From Blattamonas nauphoetae (taxonomy: Eukaryota; Preaxostyla; Oxymonadida), in assembly GCA_033064195.1 (NCBI GenBank), contig JARBJD010000009.1:62001-126000 (forward strand): 64,000 bases of DNA. The letters are read 5' to 3'. Shown piece after piece: positions 22,101-33,422 of this stretch. Position 1 is the stretch's first letter. Every line of letters starts with the position of its first letter. Under the pieces are notes generated by a model, which worked only from the letters and a program-made list of their open reading frames with translations, did not search any database and was not told the DNA's origin. Both the position numbers and the translations under genes were made by a program.

Positions 22101-25100
22101 TTGTTCTGTCCACACTCTCGTTCACATCGTCAGTTTCCCCGTTCACCTCTTCGTTCATCACACTCAGTGGTGGGTCTCTTTCTGTTTCGGGGTGTTCGTT
22201 CACTGGGATCAGCTCATCTGAATCTGGTGGAGTGGTGAAGGGAACTGTCAGTCGATCCTCATCTTTGATTGTCACTGGATCAGACTTCACCTCTTGCAAT
22301 TCGTCATTGAATGGAGGGGCGATTTCTGTGACTTGTGCTCCAAACACGCCATTCTCGTGTCTGGTGCTCAAGGCGACGTTTGATTCGTGTTGGTGTGGAT
22401 CTGAATCGAAAGGAGACTGGGTTTTCGTTTCAGGATCAGGATTGCCGTCGCTGGTTGATCCGCCGAACTGGGAAACAACGACAACTGGTCTGACGCAGCC
22501 GACCGACAGTTCGAAGCTGTGGGGGAGTGACAGTTCTCCGTGGGGATCCTCTCTCTCGTCATCGACACTGCTTGTTTATCTGCTGCCTCACTCGGCTGGA
22601 TCGATCTTCACAAGCAGTTCTTCAGGATCGGAAGAGATTGGATGTGGAGAACCTTCGACCCCATGCAAGAAACTGTCCACCTCGCTCTCTCGCATCTCGT
22701 CGTCACCAAACTCTCTCTCGATCCAAGACTCTGCGACACTGGACTTCACTCTGACGAGCTCACTGGCTGACCTCACTGTGACGGGATTGACCACGCCCCA
22801 AAAGACGCTTTCGATCGCATCGAATGGAGGAATCACCTCGACATCCAACAAACTCTCTTTTGTGTTCCTCGCCTTCTCAACGACCACAGAACTCTTCTCG
22901 CACACACTCATCTCCATCCAACAAACAGGCTCCGTCAGTGTCACCTCGTGCTCATTCTCATCGTTCTCCCTGTCTGACTCTCCTCTCTTTGATCATCAGA
23001 ATGGAGAGCTGAACCTGAAATCGTGCTCGTTTTCGAACATCCACCGCTCAGAAGGGAATGGAAGCTGTGTTCACTCTGCGCTGAGTGGGAACATGCTTCT
23101 GAAAGTTGATGATGTGTGGATGACGGATGTGGACGTGTCAGAAGGAAGTGGAGACGGGATCTTCGTCTCGTTCCCGTCCTCTCTCTCCTTCAACGTGGCT
23201 TCATTCTCTCTCACCAACCTCCACTTCGCTTCTTCACCAAGCAAGAACGCTGACTCTTCAAAGTCTCGTTTCTTGTTCCTGACAGGATTCAACTTCTCGT
23301 CGTGGATTGAAGTTGGGGATGCTCGTTTCACAGGGTCGTTTGAAGGAAGCGATGTGAAAGCGGATTGGCTGTGGACAGAGGACCAACACGCAGACATCAA
23401 GTTGCCAGCGTCGCTTCTGTTCTATCTGACAGCACACGTGGGAGCAGTTGGAGTGGACGAGAGTGGGTTCAACACCGCAAATTGTGGATTCCAGACAGTT
23501 TGGTGTCCGACACTGCTGATGGCTCTTGATCGCCTGTCCGCAGCACAGTCGTCGTCAGTGGTTGTTCAGGTCCGAGTTGAGATCAACACAACAATCGCCT
23601 TCACATCGTCAACAGTCCTGACAGGATTGACAAAGTCATCACAACTTGAGATTGGGGAAGATACTCTCTTCGAAGTCCACACAGCCAATGTGGACCTGGA
23701 AATCACCTCGCTCGTCTTCCGCCTCCCACCCACTCTGTCGTCCCCCTCTCTCTTCGCGGTGACAGAAGGATCCCTCACTCTCTCCGCTGTCTCCTTCGTC
23801 TCGTCCGATCCAGACAATCTGTTCTCGTCCCAACTAATCAACACTGCTGCTCCGCTCTCGCTGACATCTGTGAACGTGTCCTCTGCGTCTCTCTCGTCTG
23901 TTGCTCTGATCGAGTCGTGGAGTGATGTTCTAGTTGCTGGCTGCCGATTCAGCTCGATCTCTCGTTCGACTGGACTGGGCAGCGTCATCGAGGCCAACAT
24001 CTCCCTCTCCACCAGCCTCAAGATCGTCCACACCACTTTCGAGAACTGCGAAAGTGGCTCCACCACAAATTGGATTCTGTTGAAGGGTCTTAACTCCCTC
24101 GCCAGCCAAATGTCATCATGGGAAGGCACTATCTCTCGCTCATCAGTTCGGAGTGGAGTGATGATCGTGGATTCGGACGAATCAAACGCGTATTTTCTCA
24201 TCGACATTCTGTTTCCTCCGACCATCTCTTCTGTTGTGTTTGTTGGAAGCGGAGGAATCGATGATCGAGCCAAGTGCGGAGACGAGTCTGCCCCGTGTCG
24301 AACGATCTCGTTCGGATTTGAAGTTGGACTGACACGAAATGATTCTTCGGAGGCTGTCGCTGTCTCGCTCGTTGGGCAGACTGGATTCGGAGCATGTGTC
24401 TGGATCAGAAAAGAATCCTTGTCGATCGAGGCAGCCGTGAAACAGACTCGACTTCTGGTTGAGGACGATCTGGAGAACGATTCCGATGGGGATGGTGTTG
24501 TGAATGTTGAGGGAGGAAATGTGGCACTCTCGGATCTGACCGTCCTCCTCCCAACATCCGTCTCATCGAAGACCCCTGCTCGTCCCATCTCACTCGTCTT
24601 CGGATCTGGCACTGTTGTCATCTCCAACGTTCACATCTCACAATCGACTGCCCAAAATGTGAATATGGGGCTCTGCTGGATTGTTGGTGGGTCGCTATCG
24701 TTGGAATACGTTCATGTTTCGCACATAGATATGTCCGAAGCTGTTTGTCTCATCTTCACCGAGTCTGTGACGGAGCCAATTCTATGTTCGATTCAGCACA
24801 GTGAGATCACTCGGACAACAAGCAATACTTCACCTCTCTTCTCCTTCTCAGCGTCCTCCCAGCTCTCTCAATGTCGAGTCACCGGCTGCACATTCTCCCA
24901 CTCAGCTCATACCCACCGTGAGACACAATCAGAATCAGCTGCATCGGTCCTGGCCATCACAACGAAACAGACCGAGCTGTCGGTGGAAGACACGACTTTT
25001 GAGGACTGTTCGATGATTCCGAGCTCATCCACAGCGTCGATTCTTCATGTCACCGTCGTCGCACACCCGTCTCAGTCTGTCAGCACGATCCGCGTCCTCA

Positions 25101-25372
25101 GATGCAAGTTTCTTTCGCTTTCTTCAGCATCACGACCACCATCTTTCCTTCACGTTTGTCTCCATTCCTCCCATGCATGTGTACTGTTCGAGGACTCCCT
25201 CTTCTCGGAATCTGCCCAAACAAACAAAAAGGGAGGAGTGCTCGTCGAGTATTCAACAGGTCTTCCAATCGTAGTTCGTCGACGAACTGTGTTCAAGCAC
25301 TGCACTGTCATTCTTTCAGAAATCATACCACAAAGCTCGATTCACCAGAATTCACAACACGACGAACTCTGA
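19165..25372 (+). CDS. Giant serine-rich right-handed beta-helix protein
   Basis: This reads as a secreted or surface protein with a pectin-lyase-like parallel beta-helix fold. The start MTLLWALCISYCSTQ resembles a short signal peptide. Two frames (19165-20738 and 20755-25372) join if 20739-20754 is a 16-nt intron, giving 2,063 residues. The N-terminal unit has GGG-rich turns (TGASGGGLFHNS). After it come about five units of roughly 250-330 residues, each opened by a two-cysteine motif: FCWIPGSQCRTM, PHCGHFGVGCVS, GCGEPSTPCKKL, NCGFQTVWCPT, KCGDESAPCRT. Each is followed by short strands in Ser/Thr/Val with turns such as DGDGGALNAKL and GRGGALFVEL, the GGA[ILV] pattern seen in Pmp-like proteins. 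No transmembrane helix is seen at the C-terminus. Such proteins are numerous in Blattamonas-like genomes, from memory. Ligand or substrate is unknown. Confidence 0.75.
20739..20754 (+). other. Candidate 16-nt intron in the beta-helix gene
   Basis: The 16 bases are GTTTGTCAATTTGTAG. The donor GTTTGT is the one seen in larger introns of the syntaxin and kinase genes here, and the acceptor TTTGTAG is also typical. Removing it joins two long frames with no other break over 6.2 kb. The alternative is a one-base frameshift. Confidence 0.5.
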
Positions 25373-25543
25373 TCTGTTTTTTCATTTTAGAGGTTTCATT
25401 CTCACTCTCTTAGTTCTATTTCCATTATGTGTTTGTCTTTGTTTTGTGATTTGACAAAAGGCACAACCACTGGCATACTTCAAACGAGTGCAGTTCACTG
25501 GTTTGTCCCGAGAAGATCCAGACCATAAATTCATAAAAACCAC

Positions 25544-26784
25544 ATGAGCAACAAACAAGGATTCGCTACAGTTGCAGCTCACGCCGATGGACATGATAAA
25601 CCCATGCATTCTCACACCTGGCCCATCTTTCAAACGTCCTCGTTCGTCTTCGACAGCCCCGAGCATGGAGCGAGATTGTTTGCAGGTGAGGAATCAGGGC
25701 ATATCTATTCACGTCTCGGAAATCCAACTGTTGAGGCCTTTGAACGTGTTATGTCTCAACTCGAAGAAGGAGATCGCACTTGTGCATTCTCTAGTGGAAT
25801 GGCGACCATCATGCATTGCACAATGCCATTCCTCAAATCTGGCGATGATATGATCTGTGGCGATACCCTCTACGGTCTGCACTGTATTTTTGTTGGATAA
25901 CCTTTGTCCGTCTGTTATGCACTCCATTCCTATCAGGCTGCACTGTCGATCTCTTCCAAGAGCATTTCCCTCACTACAACATCAGTGTTACCGTTGTCGA
26001 TACGTCGGACATTGCTCAAATCCAAGCTGCTCTCAAACCCAACACTAAACTTATCTTTCTCGAGACACCTGCCAACCCTACAAACAAAATCACCTCCCTG
26101 AAGAAAGTCAGTGAACTCGCTCACAAGCACGGTGCTATCGTCGCTGTCGATGCCACCTTTGCATCCCCATATTTCATCAAACCTCTCGCTCTCGGTGCTG
26201 ATATTTCCATGCATTCACTCACCAAATATGTCAACGGACACGGCGATGTTGTCGGAGGCTGTTTGACTCTCAAAAACCCCGATCTCATCCAGAAAGTCCT
26301 CAAATTCCGCAAAGTCCATGGGGGCATTTTGGCTCCATTGGATGCGTTCCTGGTTCTTCGTGGAGTCCGCACACTCGCTTGCAGAATGGAGAGGATTCAA
26401 GCAACAGGTCGCTCTGTCGCTACATACCTCCGCAACCACCCAAAAATCACTCGTGTGCTCTACCCCGGATTTGAGGACGCACCTGGACATGAGATCGTGA
26501 AGGACGAGATGACCGGAGTCGGAGGAACTTTCTCGTTCATCATGAAGGGAGGATATGACGCAGCGAAAAAATTGCTTGAGGAAGTGAAAATCTGCACTGT
26601 TGCTGTGTCTCTCGGGTCATTCGATACTCTTATCGAGCACCCAGCCAGTATGACTCATGCTTGTGTCAGCGAGGAGCTCATGGCAAAGCAGGGTCTCACC
26701 AGGGATCTCGTCCGTATTTCTGTTGGATTGGAGGATGATAAGGACATCATCCAAGATCTTGCACAAGCTTTGGACAAATTGTAA
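25544..26784 (+). CDS. Methionine gamma-lyase
   Basis: This PLP enzyme splits methionine (and homocysteine or cysteine) to a 2-oxoacid, ammonia and a thiol; it is a hallmark of anaerobic protists such as Trichomonas. Exons 25544-25874 and 25937-26784 join across a 62-nt GTCTGC...TATCAG intron into 392 residues, the normal family length. Visible landmarks are the substrate-side ESGHIYSRLGNPT (about 50-62), SSGMATIM (83-90), the MGL-specific Cys at 112 in LYGCT (Gly-Thr or similar in cystathionine lyases), the PLP-ring Asp at 182 (VAVDATF), the Schiff-base Lys at 207 (HSLTKYVNGHGD) and HPASMTHA near the end. It is probably cytosolic and a tetramer. The Cys supports gamma-lyase over cystathionine gamma-synthase or lyase. 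Confidence 0.92.
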
Positions 26785-27020
26785 GTGGAGTTTTTTCTTC
26801 CACGAACTATCGATTTATCTTTATTCTTCTTTCGTCCAGACTTTTAAAATGTCATTACTCATCTTGTCTTTTAAAATCCATCATGTTTATATCTATTCTC
26901 CTTTCTTCAATCCCTCCAAACCATTGTCAGAAAACAAACTCTGAATGTCAATTGTGATAAGATTTGTGAGGTGGTAAAGAGAGAGCAGGTGTATATATTT
27001 GTGGTAAGCTCTCACGGTTT

Positions 27021-28148
27021 TTATGTTGTCGCGTTCGCTCCCAGGAATTGAGAGATAGAGTTAAATTTTTCGGCATCCTGATGAAACAGCAGTTCGAATG
27101 AATCCTCCAAGCCTTTCGAGATGAGAATCGGGAACATTCTCTGTCCAGATTTGAACAGGTCTTTGTTTTCGTTGTCCTCCCCTTCATTCAGCCATCTTTT
27201 GATGGCGATGAGAATATTCCAGAGGCAAGAAGAGTCTTTGTTAGTTGGACGACAACTACTCATCGTAATTGCTACTGTAACCGGAATTTGAGAAGCGATA
27301 AGATACTCCAAATGCTGACGATGATCGACATTGCTCCCAATATACTTGATCAACAGTGTCTGGAAGGGATCGGAGTGGTTTCGATCGGAAGAGAGCCAAT
27401 AACGAACTGGAATTAGAAATTTGACAAGCTTGGTACATGGTTGAATGATATGTATCAGAACCAGCTCACGACGTGGACGAGTGTTTTGAGATGGCTGAGC
27501 TTTTTTGCGATAAGGAAACTTGTGAAGTTCTGGAGTTGGTCGAGTGGTTTTGACGAGAGGTTCGTCGTCACGGGGACAAAAGTTGGAAGTTGGGTCGAGT
27601 ATGTTGATCACATCAATAACATATAGTAGGTTATGTATGCGTTGATGAAGATTGATTGGTGTATTAGCTTTTTTGAGATCTTCGACGAAAGCTGGATTCA
27701 TGAGAGTGGTGACGAGATCTAGCTTCAAGAGAGTGGTGACGAGACCTGATTCCATGAGATTAATTCGAGTCTTGGCAGAGGAAATGCTGATTGTTGTGAT
27801 GAGGAATTTTAACGTTGCTTCAGTGATTCTTTGATACCGAGAGGATACAAGAGTGCTGATACTCTTGATAAAGTTAGAATGCGATCCATCCGATGAGGGA
27901 ATGAGGGTAGTGATGCGCCTTCTTGCCAGCTCGGGTTTCGAGAACCTCGTCGGCATGAGGTACTCCAAAAACGATACAGCTTTGGTTTGAAGAACGTTAT
28001 CGAAGTCTTGTCCACTTTTCACAAGTTCAACAAGAGAACAGAAATAATTCGACTCTTGGTCGGTCGATAAGGTAGTGAATCCAGGGAAGTAACTGGAAAA
28101 TACCTCTTCTATGTTGAATTGAAGGAATGAATCGTTTGGCTTGGACAT
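27021..28148 (-). CDS. Lineage-specific armadillo-like protein
   Basis: The open frame gives 375 residues starting MSKPNDSFLQF; upstream exons are possible. I recognise the wording, not a named domain. Segments such as FCSLVELVKSGQDFDNVLQ, TKAVSFLEYLMP, FIKSISTLVSSRYQRITEAT and LKFLITTISISSAKTRINLM line up, from memory, with a very large family of uncharacterised Blattamonas proteins. In that family the pattern is a conserved Ser-Leu-Val region followed by repeated two-helix units reminiscent of HEAT/armadillo repeats. The repeats suggest a protein-binding scaffold; no enzyme motif, signal peptide or membrane helix is seen. Its 3' end faces methionine gamma-lyase (convergent, about 240 bp). 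The second half looks less regular than the first, so partial decay cannot be excluded. Confidence 0.6.
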   Translation of the reverse strand: MSKPNDSFLQFNIEEVFSSYFPGFTTLSTDQESNYFCSLVELVKSGQDFDNVLQTKAVSFLEYLMPTRFSKPELARRRITTLIPSSDGSHSNFIKSISTLVSSRYQRITEATLKFLITTISISSAKTRINLMESGLVTTLLKLDLVTTLMNPAFVEDLKKANTPINLHQRIHNLLYVIDVINILDPTSNFCPRDDEPLVKTTRPTPELHKFPYRKKAQPSQNTRPRRELVLIHIIQPCTKLVKFLIPVRYWLSSDRNHSDPFQTLLIKYIGSNVDHRQHLEYLIASQIPVTVAITMSSCRPTNKDSSCLWNILIAIKRWLNEGEDNENKDLFKSGQRMFPILISKGLEDSFELLFHQDAEKFNSISQFLGANATT

Positions 28149-28499
28149 CACTGATTGATTGATGTAACAAACCCTCGAGTGAACCCCATAAGCTCAAGAC
28201 CGGGTGTTGCCGCTCTTCCAGAGTTCTTACAGACAGTAGTTCCTCGCAATTACCGATCAACGCGCTTCACTTAAGGTGGGAAAAACATGAAAATCAACCA
28301 CCGACACTCAGTCATTCTTATCCATTTTGAAAACTCTATCGCCGCATTGACGAACACTGAATGGTTTCTATCTGGAATTGGTGCTTTCTTGTGATTAATG
28401 TCATCTTTTTTTATTCAGAATACAGTAATTACACGCCTCAAAATCAAAAAACACACTCGGACGAACACGACATTTCAGATCCGATGAGTGTTCCACCAC

Positions 28500-31330
28500 T
28501 GTCTGACGTTTTCCTTCTCTTTTATTTCCTTCGCATCGGTTCGTAAGACGTATAATGAATTGGAGAAAATGTCCTCCCTAAGAAGCGCAAAATCCCGGCC
28601 ATCCTTGTTTTCCTGCTCCAATTCCATGATGTCCTCATCTATCTCTTGATCGCCGTCATGATCGTCTGTTACGTGATGCAGCAATGGGTTTGCCATATCT
28701 ATCATTATTCTTCTTCAGACTGAAGGAATTGTCATCTTCATTGTTGTGATAATTAATCCAATCATCGGATTCGTCCAAGAATACAAGGCGGACAAAGCGA
28801 GTGAAGCGTTGGATAAACTCTTATCACTCGAGTCTGAAGTTACCCGAAATTTGTGTGCATTCACGATGTTGATACTGCCCTTGGAGATCGCTCAAACATG
28901 CTCTTCTCAAGCACGTACGTCGCAAAGGGAACTGGGACAGCCATCTGTGTAGAAACAGGTGTCCGAACAGAAATTGGGAAAATTAGTTCCATGGTTGCGA
29001 ATGTGAAACAGGAGAAAACTCCACTCACACGACAAATGACTCAGTTCGGACACAACCTCGTGATCATCACCCTTGTCCTTATTGTGGTCGCTTTCCTCTG
29101 CGTCAAGTTCGTCCATTACCAAGAAATATCGTGGGGAGGAGCTTTTCTGTACAGAGCGTCGATTGGCGTGGCTGTTGTTCCGGAAGGCCTTCACGCGATT
29201 GTCTCGCTCACCCTCGCCATTGGAATGCAACGAATGGTCAAACAGAAGGCGCTGATTCGCTCGATGCCAGCTGTGGAAACGACAGGAGCAGTGTCCGTGA
29301 TCTGCTCCCACAAGACAGGCACACTTACCACAAACCAGATGACAGCCCGTTCCATCCTCACCTTCCCCCAAAAGTTCCAAGTCAGTGGGACTGGATACGA
29401 CCCCGTCGACGGAGAAGTCATTCCCGTGGAAACAGCAATCACTCTTAACGACCCTGTGCCAGACCCGAACGATGCGTACACCCTCACCATCCAATCCGGC
29501 ACAGAAGCAGGGAAGAAGTTGCTTGAGCAGCAGATGCAGTTCGAGCAGTGGAAAAAAGACAACGCCGAGTACATGCCACTGCAGGGATTCGATGTGAACG
29601 CCAAGCCGGATGTGGTGAACAACCCGCGCAAGTCACTCGACCCACGTCTCCAAAAGACGAGTGTGCTCACGTCGCAGCTCCTGCGTTGTGGTGTTCTCTG
29701 CAACGACTCTGTGATTGTGCGCAACCAGGAAGATCGCCTGGCTGTGCAGGGAGACACGACAGAAGGGTCGCTCTTCCCGCTGCCTGTGAAGATTGGAATG
29801 AACACAAACGAGGCCACGCGGAAGAACAAGCGCATGCATGTCATCCCATTCGAGTCGGACTATGGCTTCATGGCCACAGCCAACGACTGCCCAGTCACAG
29901 ATTACTCGAGCACTGAAGAGAAGGCATCGGGAGACAAGACAAACCACATGATCTTCCTGAAGGGGGCGCCAGAGAAGGTGTTCAACTTGTGCAAGTTCCA
30001 AGCAAATGTGAACGACGAGGGCGAGGTGGTTGTGGAAGAGATGGACAAACAGTTCTGGCTCGACGAGACGGAGAAGATTGCTGCTGTTGGCCTCCGCACA
30101 CTCGGTCTCGCCCATCGATACATCCCAAAAGACCGTTTTGGTGAGCAGATTGTGGAGACAGAAAAGTGCCGACACGACGAGATCGACGGCGAGAAGACAG
30201 TGGCCGCCGAAGAGCCGAAGCTGAAGAAAGGCGCACCGCTGAACTTCGAAGACATCACCGAAGACTTCATCATGCTCGGCGTGGTCGGGATCTTCGATCC
30301 CCCTCGCAAGGAGTCGAAGCGAGCCATCCGCAAGTGCCGCCGTGCTCGGATAAAGGTTGTGATGATCACAGGTGACCACGCCAAGACAGCTGGTGCAATC
30401 GGTGCTCTGCTCGGCCTGAACCCAACCACAGGAAAGACGTCAGTCGATCTGAAAGAGATGTCAGACGAGACGCTGAAGGAGATCTGCGAGACGACGGAGA
30501 TTTACGCGCGTGCCACACCTGCCGACAAGCTTCGGATTGTCCAGGCTCTTCAGAGCAATGGACACATCGTTGCGATGACAGGAGATGGTGTGAACGACGC
30601 CCCAGCCCTCAAACAGGCCCACGCTGGAATTGCAATGGGAATCAACGGCACAGAAGTGGCGAAAGAGGCGTCGAAGCTTGTTCTTTTGGACGACAACTTC
30701 GCAACAATCGTGAAAGCTGTGGAAGAAGGACGGAAGGTGTACGACTCGCTCAAGCGGTCGATCACCTACATCCTCCCCACCAACATGGCAGAAGGAATGT
30801 CGCTATTCATCGCCGCCTTCATCAGCTGGGTGCCCCCAATCACCCCCTTCCAGATCCTCTGGATCAACTCAATCACATCTGTCGCCCTGTCCTCGCTCAT
30901 CCCGTTCCAGCGCGGGGAGCACAATGTCCTGAACCGCCATCCTCGCGACACGAAGAAGATGCTTCTGACGTCCACCATTCTCATCCGCACAGTTTATATT
31001 GGTCTCTTCATCACCTTCCTCCTCAACTCAGTCTACCTGAAGGACTCCTCCGTCACTCCCCGCGTGTTCCGAGACGTGGGGGTGCCTTCGCTGGTCTCAA
31101 TCGTCATCCCCATCGGTCTGCAGTTCATCCTCACGTACATCCCCGGCCTCAACACGGTCTTTGGGATGGGCCCGATGAATTGGTGGCAGTGGTTCATCTG
31201 TCTTGGCGCAGCGATTGTCATCTTCATTCTGGCTGAGATCGAGAAGGCCATTCGACGATGTGCTCACAAGCAGTCGGCGAAGCGGAAGGCTCTGAAACTT
31301 GGACAGCGTTGGACAGCACTGGACAATTGA
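28500..31330 (+). pseudogene. Decayed P2-type cation ATPase (catalytic Asp replaced by His)
   Basis: The protein is homologous to SERCA/PacL-type pumps. The first membrane pair (LPKKRKIPAILVFLLQFHD) and second (GIVIFIVVIINPIIGFVQEY) are joined by a 31-nt intron (GTTTGCC...CTTCAG) and followed by a long open frame from 28853. That frame has TM4 VVPEGLHAIVSL, KGAPEK, MITGDHAKTA, GDGVNDAPALKQAH and the last membrane helices. Breaks: the frame shifts before the first membrane pair and again near 28850; about 70-80 residues of the actuator domain, including the TGES loop, are missing; and the phosphorylation motif DKTGTLT reads HKTGTLT (His codon CAC at 29309-29311). TM6 has NSITSVAL where SERCA has an Asp, which may be natural for this clade. 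A pump needs both the Asp and TGES, so this copy cannot work as one. The intact 2.4-kb downstream frame implies recent decay or a residual role. Confidence 0.75.
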
Positions 31331-31857
31331 CTGGTAATCTTTTTCTGAGTTCATCTCAATTAGTGCATACCATTTATTCAGGTTTTGAAGAGTCGGCAGA
31401 ATTGGACAGTCCATTGGACTGTCCAGTCCTGTCCAGTCCAATCGACACCTATTAAGGGACACAGTTCCATCTCAATTTCAACGAAGGTTTGATATTACCA
31501 CTTATCTCTCATTTATTTGATCACTCAGAAACCTCATCTATATGTAGAAACACTGCATACTCAACAAATTTGTCTCCTGCCGATTATGTCTTTGACCGAA
31601 CTGACGACACTCTGAGCTGACATTTGTGGTTTATTCTCTCTTTTTTTCTCATTCAACAACCATTTTCATAAACCATTTCTCCCTTTCTAGCAAAATTATA
31701 ACTTTCCAACATCCGCCAAAGAAGATGGTGACACAGGTTCTCAAATGATCCCCTTCTCGTCTGAGATGGAACGAATGACGCTCCACAAGCCGAAATAAAA
31801 CCATATCAGAGTGCTTACGAAGGGAAATTCAGAAGGGACTGGTGAATACGTACCAAT
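31331..31857. other. Gene-free stretch downstream of the ATPase
   Basis: AT-rich. Near 31400-31445 the word GTCCAGTCC and its complement recur several times, giving a weak self-complementary patch (GGACAGTCCATTGGACTGTC). Nothing else is recognised. Confidence 0.4.
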
Positions 31858-32412
31858 GTGCACATGGACGGAGGATCAATCACCATCGGTTTGTGTCTCT
31901 CACTTCTTCTATTTATGACGTTTTTTTCTCGTCAGATTTTCCCATCTTCAGTCATATTTTCACTTTCCACAATAAGATCGGGAATGAAGGAGATATTAGA
32001 GCAGATGGCGACACAGGCTGAGGAGAAGAGGCAAGAAGCCGAGGAGAGAAAAGCAAGGAAGACAAAAACGAAGAAGAAGATGGAGTAGAAGAAAGTTCTG
32101 ATCCCAAATGAAGTGAAGACTACAGAACCCAACCAGAACATGACTGAACAAGAACACACCTTTCCACAGGTTTCGACTCAAACAGCCAATACTATGTCCG
32201 AATCAATTGATGAAAAAAAGAAGGAAGAACTAAAACAAGCCGCGAAGAAGGAAGAACCGAAAGTTCAGGAAAATGAAAGATGTTTCGAAAACAATGGAAG
32301 AGAAGAATTTTTCATTGATCACAGGTTTGTCAGATTGTATTCCCAGCTATTTCATCTCATCTTCATTGTCCGCTCAAGATATATCTCCATTCTTCCTCCT
32401 CTTTCACATTAA
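31858..32412 (+). pseudogene. Lys/Glu-rich coding remnant
   Basis: One frame runs across this interval with a single stop near 32086. It contains a charged helix (EEKRQEAEERKARKTKTKK) and a second charged stretch (ESIDEKKKEELKQAAKKEE). The composition suggests a coiled-coil gene that is broken or has an intron I cannot place. No family is recognised, and 32413-33300 adds only weak open frames. Confidence 0.3.
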
Positions 32413-33422
32413 CCACTTTGATCCTTCTCCTCTTTTCCTCCTTTACCTCCAGAATTCCACATTTCACCCCACACGACAATGCTCCAACGAAGTCAACGTC
32501 GTTGAATACATCTTCTTCAGCCGGGTCTTCGACACAATCAATTTCCTCAAGAAATCTCACAAAATCATGATCACACTTGTCAACGGTCTCATCTACTCAT
32601 TTTTGGTCATACACATACACCCTGGACTGAATTTGTATTCTGGTCTCTTTGAACTCGGCGTATTTCTCATTGTGCATGACCATCATGATCACACTTGCGA
32701 AAATCGGAAAGGAGGGGAATCAAAGATTCTTGGACACTCGCTTCGATCTGAACAGGGAGTGAAGATGAAAGAAAAACACACAAAAATTGATATTTCAGAT
32801 CCATATCGATTGAATATAGTGCTGGAACTGTCTTTTGTCTTCTTGATCTCTTGGACGATATCGTATGGAACAGAACAATCATGAAAGTCAAGTTAAAGGA
32901 GATTTGAAACGTAAAAAAATGAAATTGAGGATTCGAGAGGTGTTTGATCAAGCAAGAAGATGGGTTGGTTTTGAGCGATTGTTCACAGACTCCTTCTGGT
33001 GAATATATGTAAATCATTTGTCCAGTTCCAATTATATGAACTCACAAAACAGGAAAAGTTGAGAAATAAGGAATCTTCCACGTCCAATGGTTAGAAATCG
33101 TCATCGACAAAATCACCATGTAATTTTGTATGATCGGCGTGACGATATCGCCAAGTCATATTTTTCCCAGCACTGGTGAAGGAGATAAAATCGAAAGACG
33201 CAAACAATACCTTCAGTGGTGTTCTCAAATCGTTGGCAACACTTGGCCGTTTTTGGTCTTGAGCTTATGGCCATGCGATACTGATAACTTCTTAGAACAC
33301 ACTAACCTATACTGGCGTGACCGAGCCTTTTGGGTCGGTCAGTGTCACCCATCTTTTCTTCTAAGGGTCAGATCAACTTTTTCTTCAGAAACAAAGTTGA
33401 TAAGCATCCTAAACTGTCTTAA

